Shown: positions 1-8,142, counted from the first letter of the stretch. The stretch: DNA of 64,000 bases from Shimia sp. (GCF_022448905.1 NZ_JAKVCW010000013.1:1-64000), one strand, 5' to 3'. Notes: generated by a model from the sequence alone, not told the origin. Program-made: numbers and translations.

Positions 1-357
1 TGAAGTTAAGTCATCTATTACTACAATTGTCCAGGAAAGCTTCTTAATTGCCCTAATGCGTATAACCCTCTCACTTGAAGATTTTACCTGCTCGCTAAAC
101 TGCCTCTTCTTATCGGTAAATAAAAGTTGCTCTATCTTATCACTTATATTTTGAGATATTGCACTTATCGAGGAGAATTTTTGGTCGACACATTCCTCCA
201 GCGACTGATCAGAAGCATTCAGTAAGTCGAGCGCGGCACTGTTTATAACATCCACATTATTATTTTTATCGAGAACAACAAGGCCAGACTCAAGAAAGCC
301 GACTATCGAAAGAAAGACCTGCCTTATATTCTCAAAAAAATGTCTTTCTATATTCAA
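1..357 (-). CDS. PAS-domain protein, N-terminal part (cut by window edge)
   Basis: The minus strand is open from about 387 to the window edge, and I translated it by hand. It reads LNIERHFFENI, then a PAS-like core with GFLESGLVVLDKNN, DVINSAALDLLNASDQ and later a beta-strand stretch SWTIVVIDDL. This is the normal layout of a PAS sensory domain. The effector domain lies outside the window; by context (next to RsbT- and RsbS-like genes) it could be a PP2C/RsbU phosphatase or a histidine kinase, but this cannot be seen. The start is uncertain. TTG at 357 is the first plausible codon in frame, with a purine-rich AAGGGGGAG about 20 nt upstream, which is too far for a good ribosome site. Codon use is AT-rich like its two neighbours. 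Confidence 0.55.
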   Translation of the reverse strand, partial: MNIERHFFENIRQVFLSIVGFLESGLVVLDKNNNVDVINSAALDLLNASDQSLEECVDQKFSSISAISQNISDKIEQLLFTDKKRQFSEQVKSSSERVIRIRAIKKLSWTIVVIDDLTS

Positions 358-444
358 TTTTTCACTCCATTTCGCTTCTCCCCCTTAAAACTCATTACAG
401 CTCATCACAACTTTATTATTTTTCTAAAATGTAGTACATTTTAG

Positions 445-867
445 TTATACAGTACTTGACCTACGTCCCAGCCTTTTAACAAGGCAAACACGGAGACCGT
501 TTGGTTTTAAGTTTTTCAGTATTAACTGATCAACACTTCTATTCGCGGCTCCAAGTCCAATACCCAAACTCGCCTCATGAAATGTTGTATATCCATCCAG
601 TAGTGCTAGTTGTGGAAACTTTATACCAGGCCCATCATCTTCGAATACAAGCCGAATTTCATTTGAATCACAACCTACATATATACTGACATTTCCTGAG
701 CTCGCATATTTGAGGATATTAGTAGAGATTTCCGCTGATGCGAGCTGCAAGTTTGCAATATCAAAGTTAGCAAAATTTATTCTTTGTGCCACGGTTCTAA
801 TTATGCAGGATACAACCCGAACATCACTAAAAGTTTCTATTGGTATTGACTTATAGATCTCGCGCAA
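445..867 (-). CDS. RsbT-like anti-sigma/switch serine kinase (HATPase)
   Basis: A 140-aa single-domain GHKL ATPase. The N box is EISTNILKYA (N50), the G1 box is EDDGPGI (77-82), and the G2 region reads DGYTTFHEASLGIGLGAANR (91-110). The DGYxT...LGxGLGA..R layout is the hallmark of RsbT/RsbW-type serine kinases and is closest to RsbT, which phosphorylates STAS proteins and is released by stress. It overlaps the upstream STAS gene by 17 bp, so the two are probably translationally coupled. The start is TTG at 867, with only a weak AGAAAGAA ribosome site. The DNA is much more AT-rich than the rest of the window, suggesting transfer. The partner-switch role is inferred from family and neighbour; an RsbW-type anti-sigma factor is the alternative. 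Confidence 0.8.
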   Translation of the reverse strand: MREIYKSIPIETFSDVRVVSCIIRTVAQRINFANFDIANLQLASAEISTNILKYASSGNVSIYVGCDSNEIRLVFEDDGPGIKFPQLALLDGYTTFHEASLGIGLGAANRSVDQLILKNLKPNGLRVCLVKRLGRRSSTV

Positions 868-1294
868 TTTTTTCTTTCTGCGTTATTTCTTTCCCCTGCA
901 TTTCCAGAACATATACAATTGATGTCTTAAGGTTTGAAAAAATCCTAACATTACCGAAGGAAACCTTTGTCAGAGCTAGCACTCTTGCTAAGTCTCCACG
1001 TATACCACATATAATTGATGATACCCCCATGAGAGATAGTGATTGTGATAACGTCACAATATTTTGAGCGACTGCTGAATCTATTGCATCTACATTTGCA
1101 AGATCAATGATCATATATTCAGATTTTTCGCTTTCACACCTTCTCAGAATAACTTCTGAAGCTTCCGCCATCCTCATTGAGTCGATTGATCCAAATAAGC
1201 CAGTGTACATACACTTATCGAGGATTTCAGAAGCGACCAATGGTGCTTCAATATCAAGTTTCTTTCTCGAAATTGCTACATTTTCATTCGTCAT
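851..1294 (-). CDS. STAS-domain protein, RsbR/RsbS type
   Basis: A 147-aa protein made essentially of one STAS domain. The stretch YMIIDLANVDAIDSAVAQNI (60-79) matches the phosphorylation loop of RsbR/RsbS, where the Ser or Thr after the Asp is the kinase target; here it is Ser73. It lacks the N-terminal globin-like or PAS sensor half of full RsbR, so it resembles RsbS with a short N-terminal extension (residues 1-25). It lies first in the minus-strand cluster and its end overlaps the RsbT-like gene. In known stressosomes RsbS sequesters RsbT until phosphorylated; the same relation is inferred here. The start is ATG at 1294 with a poor ribosome site. Confidence 0.8.
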   Translation of the reverse strand: MTNENVAISRKKLDIEAPLVASEILDKCMYTGLFGSIDSMRMAEASEVILRRCESEKSEYMIIDLANVDAIDSAVAQNIVTLSQSLSLMGVSSIICGIRGDLARVLALTKVSFGNVRIFSNLKTSIVYVLEMQGKEITQKEKIARDL

Positions 1295-1349
1295 ATTTTA
1301 CTTACTTTCGTTTTCTTATATTACTTTTCTCACAATTTGACATCCAGAA

Positions 1350-1366
1350 GGTATCAATTTGATACC
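1350..1366. promoter_or_regulatory. Perfect 8-bp inverted repeat upstream of the STAS gene
   Basis: GGTATCAA-T-TTGATACC is a perfect palindrome with a one-base centre, 56 bp upstream of the STAS gene start. Both arms sit in a direct repeat: CCAGAAG occurs at 1344-1350 and again at 1365-1371, and a third GTATCAA follows at 1376-1382. This looks like an operator for the minus-strand cluster. The binding protein is unknown. Confidence 0.45.
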
Positions 1367-1420
1367 AGAAGATTCGTATCAACCTGGCTCCCTCCACGCA
1401 ACCTCATTTTCTCGAAAAAT

Positions 1421-2237
1421 GGTGCTGTCAGACGGATTCGAACTCGTCTCAGCTGGGACAGTGATGCTGCTCTTTAATCCGCACAAAGTTGGCGCCACTC
1501 AGAGAGAGCAGCAGCACGGTTTAACTTGAAATTTGGTCTGGATTGGAGGCTGCGCTCCGAGTTGAATAGGTTGAGAACAGAGGCGTGGACGGACACGAAC
1601 TTCTGCAGACTTCGCAATCGCCGGAAGCGCAGCATCGCCCTCTCCCTTCGTCGAAATGGAAGATGGGAATTCTCGGCTCGATTATTCACCCAGCGGCCAG
1701 TTTCTTGCCGGTCCGCGTTGCCAATTTCCTTCAACGCGGCGCCGTAAGAGCGTAGCTTGTCTGTCACGATCGCATTTGGGCGGCCATACCTACGCATTGA
1801 TTTCTTGAGAAATTTCAATGCTGCCTTCTTATCTCGGGTCTTTGTCACATAGCTTTCCAGGACTTCACCCTCATGATCTACAGCCCGCCAAAGGTAGAAC
1901 CGCTCGCCGTTTATCTTCACAAACATCTCGTCCAGATGCCATTTCCAGTTCGAGTGACAACGCATCGATTGAGATCGTCTCTTGCGGATTTCCGAGGCGA
2001 ATTTCGGCCCAAACCTCAGCCACCAAAACCGAACAGATTCATAACTCACGTCGATGCCGCGTTCGTGTAGCAGATCTTCGACGTTCCTGAGCGACAGTGG
2101 AAACCGGATGTACATCATCACCGCTAGGCGGATGACTTCTGGGGAGGTACGAAAGTAGCGAAAGGGAGATTTGTTGGCCATGCCTGAACGCTACTTCCCA
2201 ACCTGCCCGCCTCAAGTCACATCCCTCTGACACTGCC
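1421..2237 (-). mobile_element. IS6-family insertion sequence, about 817 bp
   Basis: The element encloses one transposase gene. The left end starts GGTGCTGTCAGACGGAT at 1421, and the right end reads, on the minus strand from 2237, GGCAGTGTCAGAGGGAT. The two ends match at 13 of 17 positions, so they are imperfect terminal inverted repeats. Total length and organisation fit the IS6 family. The flanking octamers (CGAAAAAT at 1413-1420, ATCGAAGC at 2238-2245) are not a duplication, so the present junctions probably arose by replicative co-integration or later deletion rather than a simple insertion. Confidence 0.75.
1474..2181 (-). CDS. IS6-family transposase
   Basis: A 235-aa DDE transposase. 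Residues 10-55 form the N-terminal helix-turn-helix region (MMYIRFPLSLRNVEDLL, SYESVRFW). The catalytic triad is visible as D84 (WHLDEMFVKI), D141 (VTDKLRSYGAAL) and E170 (WVNNRAENSH), and the C-terminal RRRERAMLRFRR block is typical of the family. Length is full for IS6, and no frameshift is seen, so it is probably active. ATG at 2181 is used. It catalyses replicative transposition that forms co-integrates. Confidence 0.9.
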   Translation of the reverse strand: MANKSPFRYFRTSPEVIRLAVMMYIRFPLSLRNVEDLLHERGIDVSYESVRFWWLRFGPKFASEIRKRRSQSMRCHSNWKWHLDEMFVKINGERFYLWRAVDHEGEVLESYVTKTRDKKAALKFLKKSMRRYGRPNAIVTDKLRSYGAALKEIGNADRQETGRWVNNRAENSHLPFRRRERAMLRFRRLRSLQKFVSVHASVLNLFNSERSLQSRPNFKLNRAAALSEWRQLCAD

Positions 2238-2866
2238 ATCGAAGCTTGTCGGTCACTGCCACCGCAGATCACCTGCGCACCGCCGCCCAGCGCCATCAGA
2301 TTGTGATCAGATCAGACGCGATATTATCATCGGCAGCGGCTGATGCGATGCAGGAACTTGTGGAAGCGATCAATGCGAGCGGGGCAAAAGCCCTCTCCAC
2401 CATCCTCAAATCCGGCGCGATATCTGGAGAGCGGTTGCGGCTACATCTCTCCCTTAGTGACCTTGCCAAACTCCTGAACCTTCCCGCACAGGAGCTGGTT
2501 AAGAACCTGTACAATATCGACGTCCCATTCGCCGTCCGCCGCCGGGGCGTCGAGATGAAGCTTGTGGCCGGGGAAACAACACCCGCCCCAGATGCGACTC
2601 TGATCCGAGCACTGCGCAATGCTCATGATTGGGTGGCTCAAATGAAGACCGGAACATCCATCAAACAGATCGCCAGCACGACAACCATTTCGGAAAGCTA
2701 CATCACCCGCATTGTCCCGATGGCCTTTTTGTCACCCCGAATCCAGCAAGCCATCCTCTCCGGGTCGCAACCTGCAGAACTTACGCTAGAAACCATCGCC
2801 CGATGCAAACTGCCAATGGACTGGCAGGCCCAAGAGCGGCTTTTTGGTTTCTCCCCAAACACCTGA
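2231..2866 (+). pseudogene. Serine recombinase, C-terminal remnant
   Basis: The frame is open from just after a stop at 2228-2230, inside the IS end, to TGA at 2864-2866 (about 206 residues from a TTG at 2246). The C-terminal part reads KTGTSIKQIA, SESYITRIVPMAFLSPRIQ, PAELTLETIARCKLPMDW and RLFGF. This is the tail of large serine recombinases found beside tRNA genes in alphaproteobacteria. The catalytic N-terminal resolvase domain with its active serine, and the zinc-ribbon region, are missing. The break coincides with the IS6 right end at 2237, so the gene was cut by the element or by a deletion running from it. It is not expected to be functional. Confidence 0.75.
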
Positions 2867-3057
2867 TCCCTGTTCAAGCTTCTGGCTTCCCTGATCAGTG
2901 CGTGCATATTCCCTGTTCGGCGATTCAAATTCCCTGTTCCGTCGCTTAGGGAATTCGCACCCTAAGTTGCTGTAAATGCTGGTGAAAGCGCACTCGTTTG
3001 TGGGAAAAATCAGCTGATTCACGCAAAATTCCCTGTAAACTGCCCCTTATCAGGGAA
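2866..3057. repeat. Cluster of TTCCCTG repeats between recombinase remnant and tRNA-Ser
   Basis: Seven copies of a (A)TTCCCTG-type heptamer lie within 192 bp. Forward copies are at about 2866 (ATCCCTGTTC), 2887 (TTCCCTGATC), 2908 (ATTCCCTGTTC), 2929 (ATTCCCTGTTC) and 3027 (AATTCCCTGT). Reverse copies are at 2948 (AGGGAATT) and 3051 (CAGGGAA). The 3029-3057 pair forms an inverted repeat. No coding frame is convincing here or in the following stretch to 3224. They may be recombinase binding or att-region sites. Confidence 0.55.
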
Positions 3058-3224
3058 ACACGCACCAAACCTCACCGGCAAAATTGGGACACTGAGACTC
3101 TTGAGATCTTTTGAGGAAATACAGCGCCACGCTGCGTCTCAGTTCAAACCGCAACCTCGCAACCGACGGAAATCGCGCCACAAATCGCAACCAATTCTGC
3201 AGGGGAAAATGAGACCGGGGTCGG

Positions 3225-3314
3225 TGGCGGAGGAGGTGGGATTCGAACCCACGGAGGGCGTTAACCCTCGTCGGTTTTCAAGACCGGTGCATTCGACCAC
3301 TCTGCCACTCCTCC
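3225..3314 (-). tRNA. tRNA-Ser (anticodon UGA)
   Basis: Read on the minus strand, the gene starts GGAGGAGTGGCAGAGTGG and ends in the T arm GGTTCGAATCC, acceptor CTCCTCC, discriminator G and an encoded CCA. The anticodon loop is CTTGAAA, giving UGA. The long variable arm (GAGGGTTAACGCCCTC) is the serine signature. The acceptor stem pairs 7/7. The 3' end faces the recombinase remnant and the AT-rich genes. Confidence 0.97.
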
Positions 3315-3512
3315 GACACGTCATCCCTACTGCCACTCTCCGCGCGGTTCAAGCGGAAAGAGCGGCGGATTTCCGACACTTTCTGTTACCCGCACTTTCC
3401 TTAAAACCTAACGCGGGTTACACTCCGCGCAATTGACCGCTGCTGCGCCCGTTGAAGGACAGAGAACAGCGGCATTTGGTGCGACAGGATACGAGCAGGC
3501 AAAGGGCACATA

Positions 3513-4403
3513 ATGACCTTATTTTCAGGCGCAAACTTTCAATTTCCGCGCCGCACGGCGCGAGCCGTATTGGTTCTTTGTGGCGTCGCGCTTGCTGGCT
3601 GCACCGATGGCGAAGACTTTAACTTTCTAAACAAAACGCCCACCACCGAGGCCGCCGCGCCGGTGGCGGGCCAAACCACCAAACTGGTGGAACGTGATGT
3701 GGAAGCGCCTGAGGTCTTCTCGACATCCGAGTCTGGCCTTTGGGATGGCCGCCCGTCCCTGGGTGGTGTGTGGGCCGCGCATCCCGACGTGGGCGACCCG
3801 GAGCGGGTCATAATCCGCAACCAGGCCAACGGCAAATTTGTAATCGGCGCCCTGTTCCGCCGCGAACGTGACATCCCCGGCCCGCGCATTCAGGTGTCCT
3901 CTGATGCCGCAGCCGCGCTTGGCATGTTGGCCGGGGCACCTGTGGAGCTGAACATAACCGCCCTGCGCCGCGAAGAAGTGGCCGAAGAGGCCCCTGTTGA
4001 TCCAGAAGCCACCGCCGAGGTTGCTGAAACAGCAGAGGTTGAAGAAGCGCCACTGGAGCCAATCGCGGCAGCAACCGCGGCCATCGCCGCGGCCGAAGCC
4101 AAGCAGGCCGCCCCTGCCCCCGCACCGGCGGCACAATCCGAAGTGGCGCCCAAGCCGACCTCTTCTTCGCTCTCTAAACCCTACGTGCAGATCGGCATCT
4201 TCTCGGTGCAATCCAACGCCAACGGCGCTGCCGCGCAAATGAAGAGCGCCGGCCTGCCCGCGCTGACCAAGAAAACCACCTCGGGTGACAAGACCTTCTA
4301 CCGCGTGCTGGTGGGCCCCGCGTCGAGCAAATCCGAATTGAAATCCATGACCAAGAAAGTGCACGGCATTGGCTTCACCGATGCCTATGCCGTGACCAAC
4401 TGA
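3513..4403 (+). CDS. SPOR-domain lipoprotein
   Basis: A 296-aa protein. A hydrophobic signal segment (about 17-33) ends in the lipobox LAGC, predicting a lipidated cysteine near residue 29. The middle (about 150-215) is Ala/Pro/Glu-rich and low in complexity, probably a periplasmic spacer. The last 75 residues (KPYVQIGIFSVQSNANGAA ... FYRVLVGP ... GFTDAYAV) form a SPOR domain, which binds denuded peptidoglycan at division septa. It is followed 14 bp later by a D,D-carboxypeptidase gene, so both probably act on the cell wall. The precise role, for example RlpA-like or a FtsN-like accessory, cannot be told. Confidence 0.88.
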   Translation: MTLFSGANFQFPRRTARAVLVLCGVALAGCTDGEDFNFLNKTPTTEAAAPVAGQTTKLVERDVEAPEVFSTSESGLWDGRPSLGGVWAAHPDVGDPERVIIRNQANGKFVIGALFRRERDIPGPRIQVSSDAAAALGMLAGAPVELNITALRREEVAEEAPVDPEATAEVAETAEVEEAPLEPIAAATAAIAAAEAKQAAPAPAPAAQSEVAPKPTSSSLSKPYVQIGIFSVQSNANGAAAQMKSAGLPALTKKTTSGDKTFYRVLVGPASSKSELKSMTKKVHGIGFTDAYAVTN

Positions 4404-4417
4404 CGGAGGCCTCTGCC

Positions 4418-5587
4418 ATGTTCAAATCCGTGTTCTACGCCTGCGTGGCCGCGATTGGATTGACGGTTGCGACCAGCGAGGCCAGCGCCTTTGAAACCAA
4501 AGCCCGTGCCGCCTTTGTGATGGATCAATCCACCGGCACTGTGCTACTGGCCAAAAACGCTGACGAAGCGCTGCCACCGGCCTCCATGTCCAAGTTGATG
4601 ACGCTCTACATGGCCTTTGAGGCCGTCCGAGATGGCCGCTTGCAGATGACTGAAAAACTGCCAGTGTCGCAACATGCGATGAACTATGGCGGCTCCACCA
4701 TGTTCCTCGACACTACCGACCGCGTGACTGTTGAGGATCTTTTACGCGGCATCATCGTTTTGTCCGGTAATGACGCCTGTGCCGTGATTGCCGAAACCCT
4801 CAGCCCGGACGGCACTGAGGCCGGCTTTGCCCGTCTGATGACCCGCCGCGCGCGGCAAATGGGCATGACCAATTCAACGTTTGCCAACTCTAACGGCTGG
4901 CCCGCGCCCGGCCATCGCATGAGCATGCGCGACCTTGCTTTGCTGGCAAACCGCCTCATCACCGATTTTCCTGAATTCTACCCGATGTTTGCCGAACGCG
5001 AGTTCCAGTTTGACGGCCGCGCACCGCAAAACACCCAAAACCGCAACCCGCTTCTGCGCCTCAATATTGGCGCGGACGGTCTAAAAACAGGCCACACGTC
5101 TGAGGCGGGCTACGGTCTTGTAGGCTCCGCCAAACAGGGCAACCGTCGCGTGATTTTTGCCTTCTCCGGCCTGCAAACCGCTGCCGAGCGCGCCGAAGTC
5201 TCTGAGCAAATTGTCAACTGGTCCTTCCGCCAATTTTCAGAGTCCACCCTGGCCCGCGAGGGCGAACGCGTGGCCGAAGCTGACGTCTGGATGGGCAAAA
5301 CCCCACGGGTTGGTCTCGTCCCGGAAAATGACATTGAAGTGCTTTTGCCCGTGCTCGCACAGAACAAGGTCAAAGCCGAGGTGATCTATAACGGCCCAAT
5401 TGAGGCGCCCATCGCAAAGGGCCAATCGTTGGCGGAGCTGGTGCTCATGCCCGAAGACCTGCCAGAAATGCGCATTCCTCTTGTGGCCGAAGCAGATGTG
5501 CCCGAAGGCGGCTTTGGCATCCGTCTGCGCACGGCTGCGGGTGTTTTGATGCAGCAGTTTGGTCTCAACCTCGCAGGTGCATCGTGA
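4418..5587 (+). CDS. D-alanyl-D-alanine carboxypeptidase (PBP5/6 type)
   Basis: A 389-aa secreted serine peptidase of family S11. An N-terminal signal peptide ends near SEASA (about residue 24). The three active-site motifs are present: S56-M-S-K59 (SxxK), S116-G-N118 and K223-T-G225 (KTGHTSEAGYG). A C-terminal PBP5-type beta domain follows (about 285-375), and the end LRTAAGVLMQQFGLNL looks like an amphipathic membrane anchor. It trims the terminal D-Ala from peptidoglycan pentapeptides in the periplasm. Its stop overlaps the next gene by 4 bp (GTGA), so it leads into the tmk-holB genes. Confidence 0.95.
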   Translation: MFKSVFYACVAAIGLTVATSEASAFETKARAAFVMDQSTGTVLLAKNADEALPPASMSKLMTLYMAFEAVRDGRLQMTEKLPVSQHAMNYGGSTMFLDTTDRVTVEDLLRGIIVLSGNDACAVIAETLSPDGTEAGFARLMTRRARQMGMTNSTFANSNGWPAPGHRMSMRDLALLANRLITDFPEFYPMFAEREFQFDGRAPQNTQNRNPLLRLNIGADGLKTGHTSEAGYGLVGSAKQGNRRVIFAFSGLQTAAERAEVSEQIVNWSFRQFSESTLAREGERVAEADVWMGKTPRVGLVPENDIEVLLPVLAQNKVKAEVIYNGPIEAPIAKGQSLAELVLMPEDLPEMRIPLVAEADVPEGGFGIRLRTAAGVLMQQFGLNLAGAS

Positions 5588-6213
5588 GCGGACACTTCAT
5601 CACGTTTGAAGGCATCGACGGTTCCGGCAAATCCACTCAAGCAAAACTTCTCGCAGACCGCCTGCGCGCGGAAGGCTTTGAGGTTGTTTTGACCCGCGAA
5701 CCCGGCGGCTCTGTTGGGGCCGAAGAAATTCGGGCGCTGGTGCTTGAAGGCGACCCGGACCGTTGGTCCGCCGAAACCGAAATCCTGCTTTTTACCGCAG
5801 CCCGCCGCGACCATCTGGAACGCACAATTCTGCCTGCCGTGGCTGCTGGCAAAATTGTCATCTGTGATCGCTTCGCCGACAGCACCCGCATGTATCAGGG
5901 TCTTTCGCGTGGCGACCTGCGCGGCATTGTGGACCAATTACACAGCCTGATGATCGGCCGCGAACCCGACCTTACCGTGCTGATCGACATGGACCCAGCC
6001 ACCGGTCTGGCCCGCGCCAAATCCCGCCAAACGGCCGAAGAGCGCTTTGAAGACTTTGGCCAAGCTTTGCAGGAGCAGATGCGCAAAGGCTTCCTGGACC
6101 TGTCCAAGGAATACGCCGACCGCTTCCGCGTGATCGACGGGGCCAGCGATATGGACAGCGTGTCCGACGCGGTTTACGCCACTGTGAAACAACACATCGA
6201 GGCCAGCGCGTGA
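5584..6213 (+). CDS. tmk: Thymidylate kinase
   Basis: A 209-aa P-loop kinase that phosphorylates dTMP to dTDP for DNA synthesis. FEGIDGSGKSTQ (8-19) is the Walker A loop, followed by LTREPGG, the substrate-binding arginine region, and DRFADSTRMYQG, the DRX motif. GTG at 5584 overlaps the preceding stop. Its own stop overlaps holB by 4 bp. Length is standard for bacterial Tmk. The tmk-holB-tatD order is a common bacterial arrangement. Confidence 0.97.
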   Translation: MSGHFITFEGIDGSGKSTQAKLLADRLRAEGFEVVLTREPGGSVGAEEIRALVLEGDPDRWSAETEILLFTAARRDHLERTILPAVAAGKIVICDRFADSTRMYQGLSRGDLRGIVDQLHSLMIGREPDLTVLIDMDPATGLARAKSRQTAEERFEDFGQALQEQMRKGFLDLSKEYADRFRVIDGASDMDSVSDAVYATVKQHIEASA

Positions 6214-7328
6214 GCGACGACACCGCCCCAGAGGCCGACCGCGTCACCGGCGCGCCGCATCCCCGGGAAACCGAGGTGCTCTTTGGTCAGGCCTCCGCTG
6301 AACAGGACTTTCTCGCTGCGGTCAACTCGCACCGTCTGCACCACGGATGGCTGATCACCGGCCCCATTGGCGTGGGCAAAGCCACCCTGGCATGGCGCAT
6401 CGCGCGCTTCCTTCTGGCCACTCCACTGGATGACGGTGCGGGTCTGTTTGGCGATCCTGTTCCACACACCAGCTTGGATGTCTCGCCAGACCACCCGGTC
6501 TCGCACCGCCTTTTGGCCCGCTCTGAGCCTGGCCTGTTCAGCATCACGCGCTCTTTGAACGAGAAAACCGGCAAGCTGCGCGACCAAATCGTCGTAGACG
6601 ATGTACGCGGCTTGACCCACTTTCTGACCATGTCCTCCGCTGACGGTGGCCGTCGCGTGGTCATTGTCGACAGCGCGGATGAGATGAACGTGAACGCCGC
6701 CAACGCACTCCTCAAAATGCTTGAGGAACCGCCAGAGCGCACCACCATGCTGCTGATCTCACATCAGCCCTCGCGCTTGCTGCCAACCATCCGGTCGCGT
6801 TGTCGCGAACTGCGTCTGCATCCACTGTCGCCTGAGGACATGCACAACGCCCTCACGCAGGCTGGCTTTGAGGCCGCTGAGTCCCCAGCCCTCGCCGAAC
6901 TGGCAGCAGGTTCTGTGGGTGAAGCCCTGCGGATTTTGCAAAGTGACGGCCTGGCGCTCTATGCAGAACTGATCTCGCTCTTCGCCACCGAGCAGGGCTT
7001 TGACCGGCAACGCGCCATCGCCCTCTCCAACGCCGCTGTTGGCCCCGCAAACGCCGAACGGTATGAGCTGCTGCTGACGCTGATTGACCTCTTCTTGATA
7101 CGCCTCGCGCGCACCGGTGCTCTGGGACAACCTCCCGCCACCGAAGTTGCCCCCAACGAGGCACAGGTACTTAGCCGTCTGGCCCCCAATGCCTATAAAG
7201 CCCGCGCCTGGGCCGCCGCCGCACAGGAAATTTCGGATCGCACCCACCACGGCAAGGCGGTGAACCTTGACCCTGCCGCGCTTGTGCTGGATACGGTTTT
7301 CAAGATCCATCAAACCGCAACCGCCTGA
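6210..7328 (+). CDS. holB: DNA polymerase III delta' subunit
   Basis: A 372-aa AAA+ clamp-loader subunit. Walker A is GPIGVGKAT (51-59), with VDSADEMNVNAANALLKMLE as the Walker B/delta' box and TIRSRCREL as the SRC arginine-finger motif. The zinc-binding cysteine knot seen in E. coli delta' is not visible here (the 70-100 region lacks clustered Cys), as in many alphaproteobacteria. With delta, tau and gamma it loads the beta clamp. GTG start at 6210 overlaps tmk. tatD follows after 7 bp. Confidence 0.95.
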   Translation: MSDDTAPEADRVTGAPHPRETEVLFGQASAEQDFLAAVNSHRLHHGWLITGPIGVGKATLAWRIARFLLATPLDDGAGLFGDPVPHTSLDVSPDHPVSHRLLARSEPGLFSITRSLNEKTGKLRDQIVVDDVRGLTHFLTMSSADGGRRVVIVDSADEMNVNAANALLKMLEEPPERTTMLLISHQPSRLLPTIRSRCRELRLHPLSPEDMHNALTQAGFEAAESPALAELAAGSVGEALRILQSDGLALYAELISLFATEQGFDRQRAIALSNAAVGPANAERYELLLTLIDLFLIRLARTGALGQPPATEVAPNEAQVLSRLAPNAYKARAWAAAAQEISDRTHHGKAVNLDPAALVLDTVFKIHQTATA

Positions 7329-7335
7329 GCGCCTC

Positions 7336-8142
7336 ATGACTGACTATCCCCAGATCACCGACAGCCACTGCCACCTCGATTTCCCGGACTTCGACGGCAA
7401 ACTGGATGAGTTCATCGCCCGCGCGGCTGACGTGGGCGTGACCCGCATGGTGACCATCTGCACCCGCCTGCGCAACGAACCCACCGTGCGCGCGATAGCC
7501 GAGGCTCACGCGCCAGTATTCTACGCTGCCGGCACCCACCCGATGAGCGCTGCTGAGGAGCCGCTGGCCACGGTGGACGAACTGGTCGCGCTGGCGCAAC
7601 ACCCCAAGTTTGTGGGTATTGGCGAAACCGGTCTGGACTACCACTACACCGCTGACAGCAAAGAGGTGCAGCAAACCTCGCTGCGCATCCACTGCGAAGC
7701 GGCGCGCGAAACCGGCTTGCCCCTGATCATCCACAGCCGTGATGCGGATGAAGACATGGCGCAGATCCTGACCGAAGAGTTTAACAAAGGCGCTTATGGC
7801 TGCGTCATGCATTGCTACAGCTCTGGGCCGGAACTGGCCCAAAAGATGCTCGATCTTGGTTTCTACCTGTCCATGTCCGGCATCGCCGCCTTCCCACGGT
7901 CTCAAGAAGTACGCGACATCTTTGCAGCCGCACCGGTGGACCGCGTGCTGGTGGAAACCGACGCACCTTACCTCGCGCCCCCGCCCTATCGCGGCAAACG
8001 CAATGAGCCGTCTTACGTGGAAAAAACCGCTCGCGTTGGCGCCGAGGTGTTTGGCATGGACTACGCCGACTTCGCCGCGCAGACACAGGCCAACTTCGAG
8101 CGCCTGTTCTCCAAAGTGACCAGCACGGCGGCCGCTGCATGA
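7336..8142 (+). CDS. tatD: TatD-family metal-dependent DNase/hydrolase
   Basis: A 268-aa TIM-barrel amidohydrolase. The N-terminal DSHCHLDF (9-16) provides the H-x-H metal ligands. GIGETGLDYHY, IIHSRDADEDM, MHCYSSGP and VLVETDAPYLAPPPYRG are the other metal and substrate motifs of the TatD family. TatD enzymes are Mg-dependent 3'-5' exonucleases linked to DNA repair. ATG at 7336 fits the family N-terminus; the frame stays open further back into holB, but that extension is not conserved-looking. The next gene overlaps by 4 bp. Confidence 0.95.
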   Translation: MTDYPQITDSHCHLDFPDFDGKLDEFIARAADVGVTRMVTICTRLRNEPTVRAIAEAHAPVFYAAGTHPMSAAEEPLATVDELVALAQHPKFVGIGETGLDYHYTADSKEVQQTSLRIHCEAARETGLPLIIHSRDADEDMAQILTEEFNKGAYGCVMHCYSSGPELAQKMLDLGFYLSMSGIAAFPRSQEVRDIFAAAPVDRVLVETDAPYLAPPPYRGKRNEPSYVEKTARVGAEVFGMDYADFAAQTQANFERLFSKVTSTAAAA

